DNA of 64,000 bases from CAZFOB01 sp964520325 (lineage in GTDB: Bacteria; Actinomycetota; JAICYB01), in contig CAZFOB010000008.1 of NCBI GenBank assembly GCA_964520325.1, forward strand, positions 1 to 64,000, written 5' to 3'. The stretch's first letter is position 1. The number at the start of each line of letters is the position of its first letter. The notes beneath the pieces were generated by a model that was not told the DNA's origin, ran no database searches, and saw nothing but the letters and a program-made list of their open reading frames with translations. Both the position numbers and the translations under genes were made by a program. This document shows positions 18,953 through 28,837 of this stretch, in pieces.

Positions 18953-20259
18953 GCGTTACGCGCGCATCTGAAGCCGACGAAGATCTGGCGGCGGATGGGG
19001 TAGTCCCAGCTTCGGAACGTGTTGCGCATGGAGCTGATGTGCGTTGCCCAGGAACCACCGCGCAGCACTTTGTGGTCGGTGCCGTAGAAGACCTCGGAGT
19101 ACTCCTTGTAGGGGAACCACTCGTAGCCGGGATAGGGCTGGAAGTCGGACGAGGTCCACTCCCACACGTCTCCGAGCATCTGATGGCAGCCGTACGCACT
19201 CGCTCCCGACGGGTACGCACCGACCTCGGCCGGACCGAAGTAGCGCTGGCCGAGGTTCGCGTGCTCGGAGTCGAGCGCTTCGTTGCCCCACGGGTAGCGA
19301 CGCTTGCGGACGTCCGGCCCCCACGATGCAGCCTTCTCCCACTCGGCCTCCGTCGGGAGGCGTTTGCCGGCCCAATGTGCGAACGCTTCGGCTTCATGGA
19401 ACGACACGTGCTGCACCGGCTCGAGAGGAGCCACGTCGACGACGCGGCCGTATCGAAGAACCGTCCACGAGGAGCCGTCGCGTTTCCAGAAGCCGGGTTT
19501 CGTCAACTTGGTTTCCAGTCGCCACGCCCACCCAGCCTCGGTCCAATGGCGCTGATCGTCGTAGCCCCCGCCGTCCATGAAGGCGAGATATCGCCCGTTC
19601 GTCACCGGCGTGCGGTCGATGAAGAACGGCGGCACATCGACCGTGTGAGCCGGACGCTCGTTGTCGAAGGCCCACGCTTCGATCGAAGTCCCCAATTCGA
19701 AGGGACCGCCTTCGACGTGGACCATGTCCTGGGGGACGTTCATGCGTGCTCGCGGCGCATCGCCGGCCGCCGGCGGATACAGACGATCCTTGATCAGCTG
19801 GATCGTCGAGAGCATCGTTTCGTCGTGCATGTGCTCGTGCTGAACGACCATGCCGTAGACGTATCCGCGGTCGAGCAGTCGTTCTTCGGACCTGAGCTCG
19901 ACCTTCTCGAGCACGTCCAGCGACTTCGCACGGACATCGTTCATGTACGCGCGCGCCTGCGCGGGCTGCAGCAACGGAAGGTTGGGACGTTCCCATCTCG
20001 GGTGCTCGAACGCGTTGTAGATGTCGTCCAACTTCGGATCGGTGGCTTGATGACCCGCGATCTGACGCAGCAACCACAGCTCTTCGTAGTTCGCGCAATG
20101 ACCGAGATCCCACACCAACGGGGACATCAGCCGGGACGGAGACCGGAGCAGCTCCTCCTCGGTGAACGGGTCGACGAGGCCGATCGTCCGCTTCCGGCCG
20201 GCGTCCAGGTCGGTTGCGATCGTCTCTTTCAGATCGTGTTCCGAGAGCACGTCGGTCAT
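18949..20259 (-). CDS. egtB: Ergothioneine sulfoxide synthase
   Basis: A 436-residue non-heme iron enzyme that joins hercynine to gamma-glutamylcysteine (or cysteine) with oxygen. The N-terminal DinB-like domain supplies the iron ligands: His54 (WDLGHCANYEE) and the HX3HXE motif HEHMHDE with His141 and His145. The C-terminal formylglycine-generating-enzyme-like domain ends VLRGGSWATH ... RRQIFVGFRCAR. Overlaps egtA by four bases upstream and egtD downstream. Confidence 0.96.
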   Translation of the reverse strand: MTDVLSEHDLKETIATDLDAGRKRTIGLVDPFTEEELLRSPSRLMSPLVWDLGHCANYEELWLLRQIAGHQATDPKLDDIYNAFEHPRWERPNLPLLQPAQARAYMNDVRAKSLDVLEKVELRSEERLLDRGYVYGMVVQHEHMHDETMLSTIQLIKDRLYPPAAGDAPRARMNVPQDMVHVEGGPFELGTSIEAWAFDNERPAHTVDVPPFFIDRTPVTNGRYLAFMDGGGYDDQRHWTEAGWAWRLETKLTKPGFWKRDGSSWTVLRYGRVVDVAPLEPVQHVSFHEAEAFAHWAGKRLPTEAEWEKAASWGPDVRKRRYPWGNEALDSEHANLGQRYFGPAEVGAYPSGASAYGCHQMLGDVWEWTSSDFQPYPGYEWFPYKEYSEVFYGTDHKVLRGGSWATHISSMRNTFRSWDYPIRRQIFVGFRCARNA

Positions 20260-21539
20260 ACCGCCTCCACTATCCCGCGCGGCTCGAGCTGTTCGTCGGC
20301 CGGCGTGCGGCCCTGCGATGTGAAACGTTCGACGTACTCGCGAGCGGCGTTGTTCGTTGCTTCATCGCAGCCGATGCGACCGAGCGCTGTCAGCGCGACG
20401 CTGAACGTTTCGTTGGCTGAATCGTACAGGGCGGCGTCCTCCAACCCGTAACGCGCAGCCACCTCCCACATGCCCTGCGTCGCGTCACAGGAGGTGAGTG
20501 CACAGGTCCGCGTCTCCTCGTCGCAGACGATCGCGGTTGACAGTGCGACGGCGACGCGCCACCAGGGATCGGAGAGCATGTCGATCATGCGCAGTTCGAG
20601 GTAGCCCCTCGGTCTCACCGGCGGGAAGAGCGTTGTGAGGTGGTACTCGACATCGCCGGCGTCCGGGTAGCCGAGTGTATGACCCTCGGCCACCCACTCC
20701 GCCAGGGTCAATGCTTCGTCCACGGGATGCCAGTCGCCATCTTCCCGGGAGGTGCGGATGAACATCAGTTGCGCACTCAGCGCGTACGACGCCCAGGCGT
20801 CCGCGGGGTCTCCGCGGTGATCGACGGGGCTCGTCCGGCCGGGGTCGATCGACCTCCATGCGTCGAACCGAGAGGACTTCCACCCTGTAACCACGCCCTC
20901 GGCGCGTGGAGAGTTGGCGAAAGCGGCGAGGAGCGTCGGTCCGGCGACGTGCGCGGCGAGCCAGCGCTGTCTGCCTTCCTCGTCCGATCCGGCGTCGAGG
21001 TTGAGGTGGATCGAAGCGGTCGCGCACATCATGCGGCCGCCGCGGACGCCGTAGTGGTCGAAGTATGCACGCATCCTCGTGTAGCGCTCGTGGTCGGTTC
21101 GGAGTTCGAGCGATCGATCCGCGTCGACGCCGGTAGCGAAGAGGCGGATGCCGTGTGCGAGCAAAGCTCGCCGGACGACGGCGGTGTCGGTTGCCACCGA
21201 GGAGATGGCCTGTCCGCAGTCCTCGCAGGGCGCCGAGCTGAGCTCGACCTGTGCTCCCGGCTCGAAGCTGATGGCCGAAGCGCAGGGAAGCGGCTCCAGG
21301 TCTTTCAAGATGGCATGCAGCGATGCTGTGGTGGGAGGGTCCGCGGACGGTGTCGTGAACCACTCGAGCTCGACACCAACGCGATCCAATGTCTGTTTCG
21401 GAAAAGAGCGCTCGCGGATCAGATCCCGAGCGCTCTGCGATGTGAGGGTTGCTGTGGGTGTGGGCATGGGCTTAGGAGTTGGCGAGCCGGATGGCCATCC
21501 AGCAGACGCACTGAGCCTTCTCGAACGCGGGAGATTCAC
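20256..21539 (-). CDS. egtA: Glutamate-cysteine ligase EgtA
   Basis: A GCS2-type ATP-dependent ligase that makes gamma-glutamylcysteine, the sulfur donor for EgtB. Family motifs: GVELEWFTTPS near the N terminus, SFEPGAQVELSSAPCED, MMCATASIHLNLDAG and RPRGYLELRMIDMLSDPWW. As drawn it has 427 residues from a GTG at 21539 without a clear ribosome binding site. An ATG at 21467 (24 residues later) is an alternative, and the first 35 residues are Pro/Ser/Thr-rich and unconserved. Last overlap (ATGA) is with egtB. egtC and egtE are not in the neighbourhood. Confidence 0.92.
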   Translation of the reverse strand: MNLPRSRRLSASAGWPSGSPTPKPMPTPTATLTSQSARDLIRERSFPKQTLDRVGVELEWFTTPSADPPTTASLHAILKDLEPLPCASAISFEPGAQVELSSAPCEDCGQAISSVATDTAVVRRALLAHGIRLFATGVDADRSLELRTDHERYTRMRAYFDHYGVRGGRMMCATASIHLNLDAGSDEEGRQRWLAAHVAGPTLLAAFANSPRAEGVVTGWKSSRFDAWRSIDPGRTSPVDHRGDPADAWASYALSAQLMFIRTSREDGDWHPVDEALTLAEWVAEGHTLGYPDAGDVEYHLTTLFPPVRPRGYLELRMIDMLSDPWWRVAVALSTAIVCDEETRTCALTSCDATQGMWEVAARYGLEDAALYDSANETFSVALTALGRIGCDEATNNAAREYVERFTSQGRTPADEQLEPRGIVEAV

Positions 21540-21540
21540 T

Positions 21541-21569
21541 CATGTGGGGCTCGGCATGTGGGGGCTCGG
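21541..21569. repeat. Tandem 14/15-bp duplication in the egtA divergent promoter
   Basis: CATGTGGGGCTCGG is followed directly by CATGTGGGGGCTCGG (one extra G). It lies in the 87-base gap between divergent egtA and the endonuclease/phosphatase-family gene, a placement like the tandem repeat at 8247. Confidence 0.7.
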
Positions 21570-21626
21570 CATCGACCTTATCAACCAACCGGATCGGCTC
21601 TTGTTCGATTCCCGTACCTTCTGCGG

Positions 21627-22433
21627 ATGGGTCATGCCCTCAAGGTGATGACGTTTAACATCCGCCACGGCCGGGCGCTGGACGGGCAGAACCGCTGGTA
21701 CAAGAGGCGTGACGCCGTCTTCGAGGTCATCCGGAGCCGCTCCCCGCACCTCGTCGGCCTGCAAGAGGTAGATCCGTTCCAGCTCGAGGAGCTCCTCGAG
21801 GCCTTCCCGACCTACGGGCCGATCGCCCACCGACGCTACGGGGGCACTTTTTCGAAATGGACGGGTGCGTACGCTCCGATCCTCTTCGACGGCGACCGCC
21901 TCGAGCCCGGCCAGAGCGGTGATTTCTGGCTCGCACCCGATCCAGAAGGGCGCCGCGTGCGGGCGTGGGACGCCGCCGTCGTCCGCATGTGTACGTGGGC
22001 GGTCTTCCGCGACAAGACGTCGGGAAGGCGATTCGCCGCGCTCAACTCGCACTTCGACCAGCGGGGGGTCGAGGCCCGACTACACAGCGCCAGGCTCGTC
22101 GCGCAACGCCTTGATGCGCTTTCGCACCTTCCTCGGATCTTCTTGTCCGACCTGAACGCGAACGAAGAGAGCGAGCCGCTGGCGATCCTGATCGCGGCCG
22201 GCATGCGCGACTCGTTTCGGGCCGCACGTCCCGACGAGGCTCCGGCGTTCACCTACCACCGGTTCCGGGGCCCGAAGTCACGGGGCAAGCTCGGCAAGAT
22301 CGACTTCATCCTGTGCGACGACCGGTGGGACGTCATTGGGGCCGAGATCGTCCGGGACGGCGTCGGTGATCGGTATCCGTCCGACCACTACCCACTGACC
22401 GCCGACCTCATCCTGGCAACAGAGGCCGAATAG
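21627..22433 (+). CDS. Endonuclease/exonuclease/phosphatase family protein
   Basis: A 268-residue EEP-fold metal-dependent phosphoesterase. Catalytic motifs in order: MTFNIRHG (Asn), VGLQEVDPFQ (metal Glu), LNSHFDQRG (His), FLSDLNANEES (Asp/Asn), KIDFILCDDRWD (Asp) and YPSDHYPLTADL (Asp-His pair). No signal peptide. Members cleave phosphodiesters in DNA, lipids or nucleotides; the substrate is open. I start it at the ATG at 21627, which gives MGHALKVMTFNIRHG; the reading frame is open far upstream but only as a shadow of egtA. uvrC follows after nine bases. Confidence 0.9.
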   Translation: MGHALKVMTFNIRHGRALDGQNRWYKRRDAVFEVIRSRSPHLVGLQEVDPFQLEELLEAFPTYGPIAHRRYGGTFSKWTGAYAPILFDGDRLEPGQSGDFWLAPDPEGRRVRAWDAAVVRMCTWAVFRDKTSGRRFAALNSHFDQRGVEARLHSARLVAQRLDALSHLPRIFLSDLNANEESEPLAILIAAGMRDSFRAARPDEAPAFTYHRFRGPKSRGKLGKIDFILCDDRWDVIGAEIVRDGVGDRYPSDHYPLTADLILATEAE

Positions 22434-22442
22434 CCTGGGGTT

Positions 22443-24347
22443 GTGGCCATCGAAGACCTCAACCTGCAGTCGTTGGACTTCGCCGCGGGCGAACGTCCGG
22501 CTCTTGGTGACATTCCCGATCGTCCCGGCGTGTACCTCTTCGGCGACGGCGACTCGCGCGTGCTCTATGTCGGCAAGGCGCGGAGCGTTCGAAAACGCGT
22601 CTCGAATTACTTCGGCGCACCGTCGTCTCTCTTCGCGCGTACCCAGGCCCTCATGGGGGCTGCGCGCCGCATCGAGTGGGTGGTCGTGGGCGGTGAAGTC
22701 GACGCGCTCATGCTCGAGCACTCGCTGATCCAGGAGCACAAGCCGCGATACAACGTGCGTTACCGCGACGACAAGAGCTATCCGTACCTTGCCGTGACGG
22801 TCGGCGAGAAGTGGCCGAAGGCGACGGTCATGCGCGGTCGCAAGAAGCGCGGCACGCGGTACTACGGACCGTATGCCCACGCCTACGCGATCCGCGAAAC
22901 CGTTGATCTGCTCACTCGGGTGTTTCCGATGCGGACGTGCTCGGAGTCGCTGTTCAACGAGTCCAAGCGCCTGAATCGTCCGTGTCTGTACTTCCACATC
23001 GGGCGATGTCCCGGCCCCTGCGTCGACGAGGTGACCGGAGAGGACTACGCCGGCAACGTTGACGCCTTCTGTCGATTCTTGGACGGCGACGTCGAGACGA
23101 CGCTTGCGCGCCTCGACCGGGAGATGAACGAGTCGGCGGAGAAGCTCGAGTTCGAGAACGCAGCGCGCCGCCGCGATCAGCTCTCGGCTGCGCGCAAAGC
23201 CCTCGAGCGCCAGGAGATGGTCACGAAGACACGCCTCGATGCCGACGTGATAGCCGTGGCCGAGAACGATCTGGACGCGAGCGTGCAGGTCTTCTTCGTA
23301 CGCGGTGGACGCATCGCCGGACGCAAGGGCTATCACGCCGAAGTGATCGAAGAGCAGACGGCTGCGCAACGTTTGACGTTGTTCATCGTGTCGCTCTATG
23401 CGGATCGCGACGACGTGCCTTCCGAGGTGCTCGTGCCGTTCGATCCCGACGAGCAAGAGACCCTCGAGGAACTGCTCACGCAAACCCGCGGACGAAGGGT
23501 ACGCATCCGTGTCCCGCGCAGCGGTGAGCGCGCCGGCGTCCTCGGAGTTGTGAAAGAGAACGCCGACCAGGCGCTGCGCGAGCTGTCGTCGAAGCGGCGC
23601 ACCGATCTGGCAGCGCGCTCGCGGGCGTTGTCCGACCTGCAGGCCGAGCTTGGTCTGCCCGAAGCGCCGCTCCGCATCGAGTGCTTCGACATCTCGACCC
23701 TTCAGGGCGACGAGACTGTGGGCTCGATGGTGGTATTCGAGGACGGCGCACCGAAGAAGGGCGACTACCGGAAGTTCCGTGTGAAGCGCCAGGAGGGCAT
23801 GGATGATTTCAAGGCCATGCACGAAGTCGTTCATCGCCGGTTCAAGCGGTACGTTCAGGAGTTAGGGAAAGAGCGCGAGCCGGGTGTGCGAGCGCCGAAG
23901 TTCGCGTACCGCCCTCAGCTCGTGCTGATCGACGGCGGCCGCGGTCAGCTCAACTCGGCGATGCGTGCGATGGAGGACGCCGGCGTCAGCGGCATCCCCG
24001 TGGCTGCCCTCGCCAAGCGTCTCGAAGAGGTGTACGTGCCGGGACGTCCCGATCCGATCACGATCCCGCGCAGCTCCGAAGCGCTCTACGTCCTGCAACA
24101 CGTTCGCGACGAAGCGCACCGGTTCGCGATCGGCTTCCACCGGCAACGACGCGAAGCCGCGCTGCGTCGCTCGGCTCTCGACGACATCCCCGGGGTCGGG
24201 CGCACCCGCAAGACGTCGTTGCTCAAGTGGTTCGGCTCCGTCGACGGCATCAAACACGCGACGGTCGACGAGATCCGTGCAGTCCCCGGGATCCCGCGCC
24301 ATCTTGCTGAAGCGATCCACGGAAGACTGCAGAAGGAATCGGCATGA
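22443..24347 (+). CDS. uvrC: UvrABC excinuclease subunit C
   Basis: The nuclease that incises on both sides of the lesion. The 634-residue protein has an N-terminal GIY-YIG nuclease (RPGVYLFGDGDSRVLYVGKA, about 26-45), a Cys-containing linker region (CLYFHIGRCPGPCVDEV), a UVR motif near 200-235 that binds UvrB, an RNase H-like endonuclease core (ECFDISTLQGDETVGSMVVF, LVLIDGGRGQLNSA) and C-terminal helix-hairpin-helix motifs (DDIPGVGRTRKTSLLKWFGS, VPGIPRHLAEAI). GTG start. Overlaps rapZ by four bases (ATGA), the usual actinobacterial arrangement. Confidence 0.97.
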   Translation: MAIEDLNLQSLDFAAGERPALGDIPDRPGVYLFGDGDSRVLYVGKARSVRKRVSNYFGAPSSLFARTQALMGAARRIEWVVVGGEVDALMLEHSLIQEHKPRYNVRYRDDKSYPYLAVTVGEKWPKATVMRGRKKRGTRYYGPYAHAYAIRETVDLLTRVFPMRTCSESLFNESKRLNRPCLYFHIGRCPGPCVDEVTGEDYAGNVDAFCRFLDGDVETTLARLDREMNESAEKLEFENAARRRDQLSAARKALERQEMVTKTRLDADVIAVAENDLDASVQVFFVRGGRIAGRKGYHAEVIEEQTAAQRLTLFIVSLYADRDDVPSEVLVPFDPDEQETLEELLTQTRGRRVRIRVPRSGERAGVLGVVKENADQALRELSSKRRTDLAARSRALSDLQAELGLPEAPLRIECFDISTLQGDETVGSMVVFEDGAPKKGDYRKFRVKRQEGMDDFKAMHEVVHRRFKRYVQELGKEREPGVRAPKFAYRPQLVLIDGGRGQLNSAMRAMEDAGVSGIPVAALAKRLEEVYVPGRPDPITIPRSSEALYVLQHVRDEAHRFAIGFHRQRREAALRRSALDDIPGVGRTRKTSLLKWFGSVDGIKHATVDEIRAVPGIPRHLAEAIHGRLQKESA

Positions 24348-25234
24348 CGACTACCGAGCAGGGTCCTTTCGAGCTCGTCGTGATCTCAGGCCTGTCGGGC
24401 TCGGGTATGAGCGAAGCCGTCAAGAGCTTCGAGGACATGGGCTACCTCGTGATGGACAACCTGCCGCCGTCGGTGATCGAGCAGGTCGCCGACCTCTGCC
24501 GGGCCACCGGCGTGTCCCGCGCCGCCGTGGTCGTACGTCCGAGTGGACGGGAGTTCTTTCAGGAGTTCTTCAAGGACCTCGGCCATGCGTTCGTGAGCCT
24601 CCGCGAGAAGGGGGCCGACTTTCACATCCTGTTCCTCGAAGCCTCCGATGAAGCGCTCGTTCGGCGCTACGAGGAGAAGCGTCGTCCTCACCCACTCGCA
24701 CCGACCGAACGCGTTCAGGACGGCATCGCACGTGAACGTCAGCTCCTCGAAGTGCTGAAGGACGACGCCGATCTCGTGCTCGACACGTCGTCGTTGACGC
24801 CGCATCAGCTCCGAGAGCGCATCCGGTCGACCTTCTTGGCCGGCGCGACGAAGGGCGCGGCGATCCAGATCTCGATCGTGAGCTTCGGCTACAAGTACGG
24901 TCTGCCGATCGATGCCGACCTCGTCTTCGACACGCGCTTCATCCCCAATCCGCACTGGGTGCCCGAGCTGCGCCCGCTCTCGGGTCTCGATGCGGCGGTT
25001 GCGGACTACGTCCTCAGCGATGAAGACGCCAAGTCGTATCTGGTCCGCATCGAGGACATGCTCGAAGAGCTCGTCCCCGCCTTCATCCGGGAAGGGAAGC
25101 ATTACCTGACCGTCGGGATCGGATGCACAGGTGGACGGCACCGTTCGGTCGCGTTCACGGAGGAGATCGCGCGACGCCTCGGCGGTCTCGGATTCCCGGC
25201 CCGCGTGCATCACCGAGACCTGGACCGGGAATAA
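24344..25234 (+). CDS. rapZ: RapZ-family nucleotide-binding protein
   Basis: A 296-residue P-loop protein (RapZ/YvcJ family; in E. coli an adapter that guides RNase E to small RNAs, in Gram-positives less well defined). N-terminal ISGLSGSGMSEAVKSFEDMG is the P-loop, but the usual Lys or Arg is Met22. It is followed by YLVMDNLPPSVI. The C-terminal half shows FGYKYGLPIDADLVFDTRFIP, LRPLSGLD and GIGCTGGRHRSVAFTEEIARRL, all family hallmarks. It overlaps uvrC and is followed after 48 bases by gap rather than by yvcK and whiA. Confidence 0.94.
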   Translation: MTTTEQGPFELVVISGLSGSGMSEAVKSFEDMGYLVMDNLPPSVIEQVADLCRATGVSRAAVVVRPSGREFFQEFFKDLGHAFVSLREKGADFHILFLEASDEALVRRYEEKRRPHPLAPTERVQDGIARERQLLEVLKDDADLVLDTSSLTPHQLRERIRSTFLAGATKGAAIQISIVSFGYKYGLPIDADLVFDTRFIPNPHWVPELRPLSGLDAAVADYVLSDEDAKSYLVRIEDMLEELVPAFIREGKHYLTVGIGCTGGRHRSVAFTEEIARRLGGLGFPARVHHRDLDRE

Positions 25235-25282
25235 ACTCCGAAGAGGACCACCAACAGGGGAACCAACAACAGAGGAGCACAG

Positions 25283-26322
<1,040 letters not shown>

Positions 26323-26326
<4 letters not shown>

Positions 26327-27480
26327 GCACCAGCCTTCCCACGCTCGAAGATCTGGACGTTGCGGGTAAGCGGGTCCTCGTTCGTGCGGACCTGAACGTC
26401 CCACTCGCTGCCGCCGATGGCGCCATCGCCATCACCGACGACTTCCGTATCAAAGCATTCCTGCCCACGCTCGAGCACATCCTCGAACGCGGCGGCCGCG
26501 CGATCGTGTGCTCGCACCTCGGGCGGCCGAAGGGTCCGGACAAAGAGCTCACGCTCGCTCCCGTTGCTGCGGCGCTCTCGCACGCCCTCGATGAGGACGT
26601 CCCGCTCGTCATCGACAACGGCGATGTCCCCGACGCGCGCGTCGTCCTGCTCGAGAACCTGCGCTTCGACCAAGGCGAGACGAAGAATGACGCCGCATTC
26701 GTCGCGAAGCTCGTGAGCCTCGCCGATGTCTACGTCAACGACGCCTTCGGTGCCTGCCACCGCGCGCACGCGTCGATCGTCGGGCCGCCGGCGGCACTCC
26801 CGTCCGCAGCCGGACTCCTTCTCCAGCGTGAGATCGAGAACCTGTCGAAGCTGCTCGGTGAGCCGGAGCGTCCCTACGTGGTGGTACTCGGCGGCGCGAA
26901 AGTGAAGGACAAGATCGGGGTCGTGAACAACCTGCTCCGCAAGGCCGACCGCATCATCATCGGCGGAGGGATGTGCTTCACGTTCCTCGACGCCCGTGGC
27001 GCGAGGGTCGGTGACTCGATCATCGACACCGATGCGCACATCGCCGTTGCGTCGATCGTGTGGGACGACGCGCTCATGCTCCCGACCGACATCGTGGTGG
27101 CCGACACCTTCGAGGCGGAGGAGGCATGGGACGTCGTGCATGCGATGAGGATCCCGTCGGGGATGGTCGGTCTCGACATCGGCCCCCAATCGGCGGCGGC
27201 GTTCGCGCAGGAGATCAGCAATGCCAAGACCGTCTTCTGGAATGGACCGATGGGGGTCTTCGAGAAGCCCGCGTTCGCCGAGGGCACAAAGCTCGTGGCT
27301 GTCGCTGTTGCCGACAGCCCGGCGTACACCGTGACCGGCGGAGGCGATACCGCGGCGGCACTTGCGCGGTTCGGTCTCGAGCACTCGGTTGACTTCGCAT
27401 CGACCGGCGGGGGAGCCTCGCTCGAGTTCCTCGAAGGCAAGGAGCTCCCCGGGATCGCGGCACTCACGAAAGGGCATTGA
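26323..27480 (+). CDS. pgk: Phosphoglycerate kinase
   Basis: A full-length (about 385 residues) PGK that makes ATP from 1,3-bisphosphoglycerate. Motifs: VLVRADLNVPL, FRIKAFLPTLEHIL, SHLGRPKG, DAFGACHRAHAS, VVVLGGAKVKDKIGVV, NGPMGVFEKPAF and TVTGGGDTAAAL plus STGGGASLEFLEG. The homologous start (STSLPTLEDLDVAGKRVLV) coincides with an ATA at 26323-26325 that overlaps the gap TAA in the same four-base style as other genes here (ATAA). In-frame GTG codons at 26296 and 26266 lie inside gap and would add unconserved residues without a ribosome binding site. I draw the gene from 26323 but the start codon is uncertain. Confidence 0.95.
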
Positions 27481-28241
27481 TGCGCAAGCCGATCATCGCC
27501 GGCAACTGGAAAGAGAACTTGACCCACATCGACGCGATCACACTGGTGCGCAAGCTTTCCTACGAATTGAAGGAAGAGGACTACGAGCGCGTCGACGTCG
27601 TGGTCGCCCCACCGTACACGGCACTTCGCTCAGTGCAGCTCGTGCTCGAAGACGAGTACATCCCGATCGCCCTCGGCGCCCAGAACCTGCACTGGGCCGA
27701 TGATGGTGCGTTCACCGGCGAGATCTCCGGCGTCTTCTTGAAGTCGCTGCACTGCACCCACGTGATCATCGGGCACTCCGAACGCCGGAAGTACTTCGGG
27801 GAGACCGACGAGACTGTGAACAAGCGCATCGAGGCGGCGCTCCGCAATGACCTCATCCCGATCGTGTGCGTCGGTGAGACGCTCGAGGAGCGCGAAGCCG
27901 GACAGACCGAAGCCGTGCTCGATCGACAGGTGCGCGATGGCCTCGCCGCCTACACGCCGGCGCAGATAGGCGGGATGGTCGTTGCCTACGAACCCGTATG
28001 GGCGATCGGCACGGGACGAGCCGCTACCCCGGAGGACGCCAACGAGACGGTCGGGTTCGTCCGCGGTGTGCTCGGCTCCGTCACCGACCAGAAAACGGCC
28101 GACGGCGTCCGCATCCAATACGGCGGAAGTGTCAGTGCCGGCAACATCGCGCAGCTGATGGCGCAACCCGAGATCGACGGGGCTCTGGTCGGCGGCGCTT
28201 CCCTCGAAGCGAAGTCGTTCGCGATGATCGTCCGCTTCTGA
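27480..28241 (+). CDS. tpiA: Triosephosphate isomerase
   Basis: A 253-residue TIM barrel. Catalytic residues are Lys in GNWKENLT, His in VIIGHSERRKYFG and Glu in VVAYEPVWAIGTG. Phosphate-binding loops GGSVSAGNI and GALVGGASLE close the protein. Interconverts dihydroxyacetone phosphate and glyceraldehyde 3-phosphate. The ATG overlaps the pgk TGA by one base; a TTG three bases earlier is a less likely start. Confidence 0.98.
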   Translation: MRKPIIAGNWKENLTHIDAITLVRKLSYELKEEDYERVDVVVAPPYTALRSVQLVLEDEYIPIALGAQNLHWADDGAFTGEISGVFLKSLHCTHVIIGHSERRKYFGETDETVNKRIEAALRNDLIPIVCVGETLEEREAGQTEAVLDRQVRDGLAAYTPAQIGGMVVAYEPVWAIGTGRAATPEDANETVGFVRGVLGSVTDQKTADGVRIQYGGSVSAGNIAQLMAQPEIDGALVGGASLEAKSFAMIVRF

Positions 28242-28262
28242 CGCTGTATACTGCGCTGTATA
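28242..28262 (+). promoter_or_regulatory. Promoter/operator of the first toxin-antitoxin operon
   Basis: CGCTGTATA occurs twice, at 28242-28250 and 28254-28262, twelve bases apart. The same segment holds the inverted pair TATAC/GTATA (28247-28251, 28258-28262). TATACT at 28247-28252 is a good -10 hexamer placed so that transcription would start at or next to the ATG (28262), with no ribosome binding site, so the message is probably leaderless. A repressor bound to the repeats would cover the -10. Confidence 0.6.
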
Positions 28263-28501
28263 TGCCATCAACGCGCACGCAGGTCTATCTGACACATGAG
28301 CAGCGAGCCAAGCTCGACGAGCTTCGTCGTCGCGAGAAGAAGTCGCTGGCTGCGCTCATCCGTGAAGCCGTCGATGCGTACCTGGGATCGAAGAGCACCG
28401 ATGTCGACGAGGCGCTGAGAGTGAGCTTCGGTTCGATCCCTGATCTCGAAGTTCCCTCGAGGGACGAATGGGACCGTGGCAAACCTCCTCGTCGACTCTG
28501 A
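28262..28501 (+). CDS. Ribbon-helix-helix antitoxin
   Basis: A 79-residue CopG/RHH-type antitoxin. The N-terminal strand and helices STRTQVYLTHEQRAKLDELR and REKKSLAALIREAVDAYLG form the DNA-binding dimer; the C-terminal tail PDLEVPSRDEWDRGKPPRRL would wrap the toxin. It should neutralise the downstream PIN toxin and repress its own promoter through the repeats that abut its ATG. Overlaps the toxin gene by 26 bases. Confidence 0.88.
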   Translation: MPSTRTQVYLTHEQRAKLDELRRREKKSLAALIREAVDAYLGSKSTDVDEALRVSFGSIPDLEVPSRDEWDRGKPPRRL

Positions 28502-28820
28502 CGTTCTGATCGACCACTTGCGCGGTACCCAGGTACTGCACAAGGCCGGGGATCGGCTCAGCTATTCCGTTGTGTCGCGGGCCGAGCTGTTCGCCGGGGG
28601 GCACGAGCGGCAGGTTCGGGAGCTTCTCGACCCTCTTCGGGAGATCCCCGTGGATCGGGAGATCGCTGAGCGCGCCGGACGTGTACGACGGGAAACCTCA
28701 CTCCGACTCCCCGACGCGCTCATCGCAGCTACCGCGTTGGAGCACCGTCTCACCGTCCTCACTCGAAACGTCTCACATTTCCGGCGCGTCCGCGGCCTCC
28801 GTGTACGCGCGCCGAAGTAG
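28476..28820 (+). CDS. PIN-domain toxin (VapC-like)
   Basis: A 114-residue PIN ribonuclease with the acidic set of the family: LLVDSDVLIDHLRG (Asp), VVSRAELFAGG (Glu), RLPDALIAATALEH (Asp), and LTVLTRNVSHFRRV. VapC toxins cut tRNA or rRNA with Mg2+. GTG start inside the antitoxin gene. Part of a two-gene module inserted between tpiA and the kinase/apgM pair, thus splitting the glycolytic operon. Confidence 0.9.
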   Translation: MANLLVDSDVLIDHLRGTQVLHKAGDRLSYSVVSRAELFAGGHERQVRELLDPLREIPVDREIAERAGRVRRETSLRLPDALIAATALEHRLTVLTRNVSHFRRVRGLRVRAPK

Positions 28821-28837
28821 GGATTCGACGTTCCTTG

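Noticed and set aside
21590..21626. GTTCGATTCC upstream of the EEP gene, resembling a tRNA T-arm and a possible 3' half for the broken tRNA-Arg
   Set aside because: The flanking bases do not form a T-stem and no CGGGGGC acceptor sequence follows.
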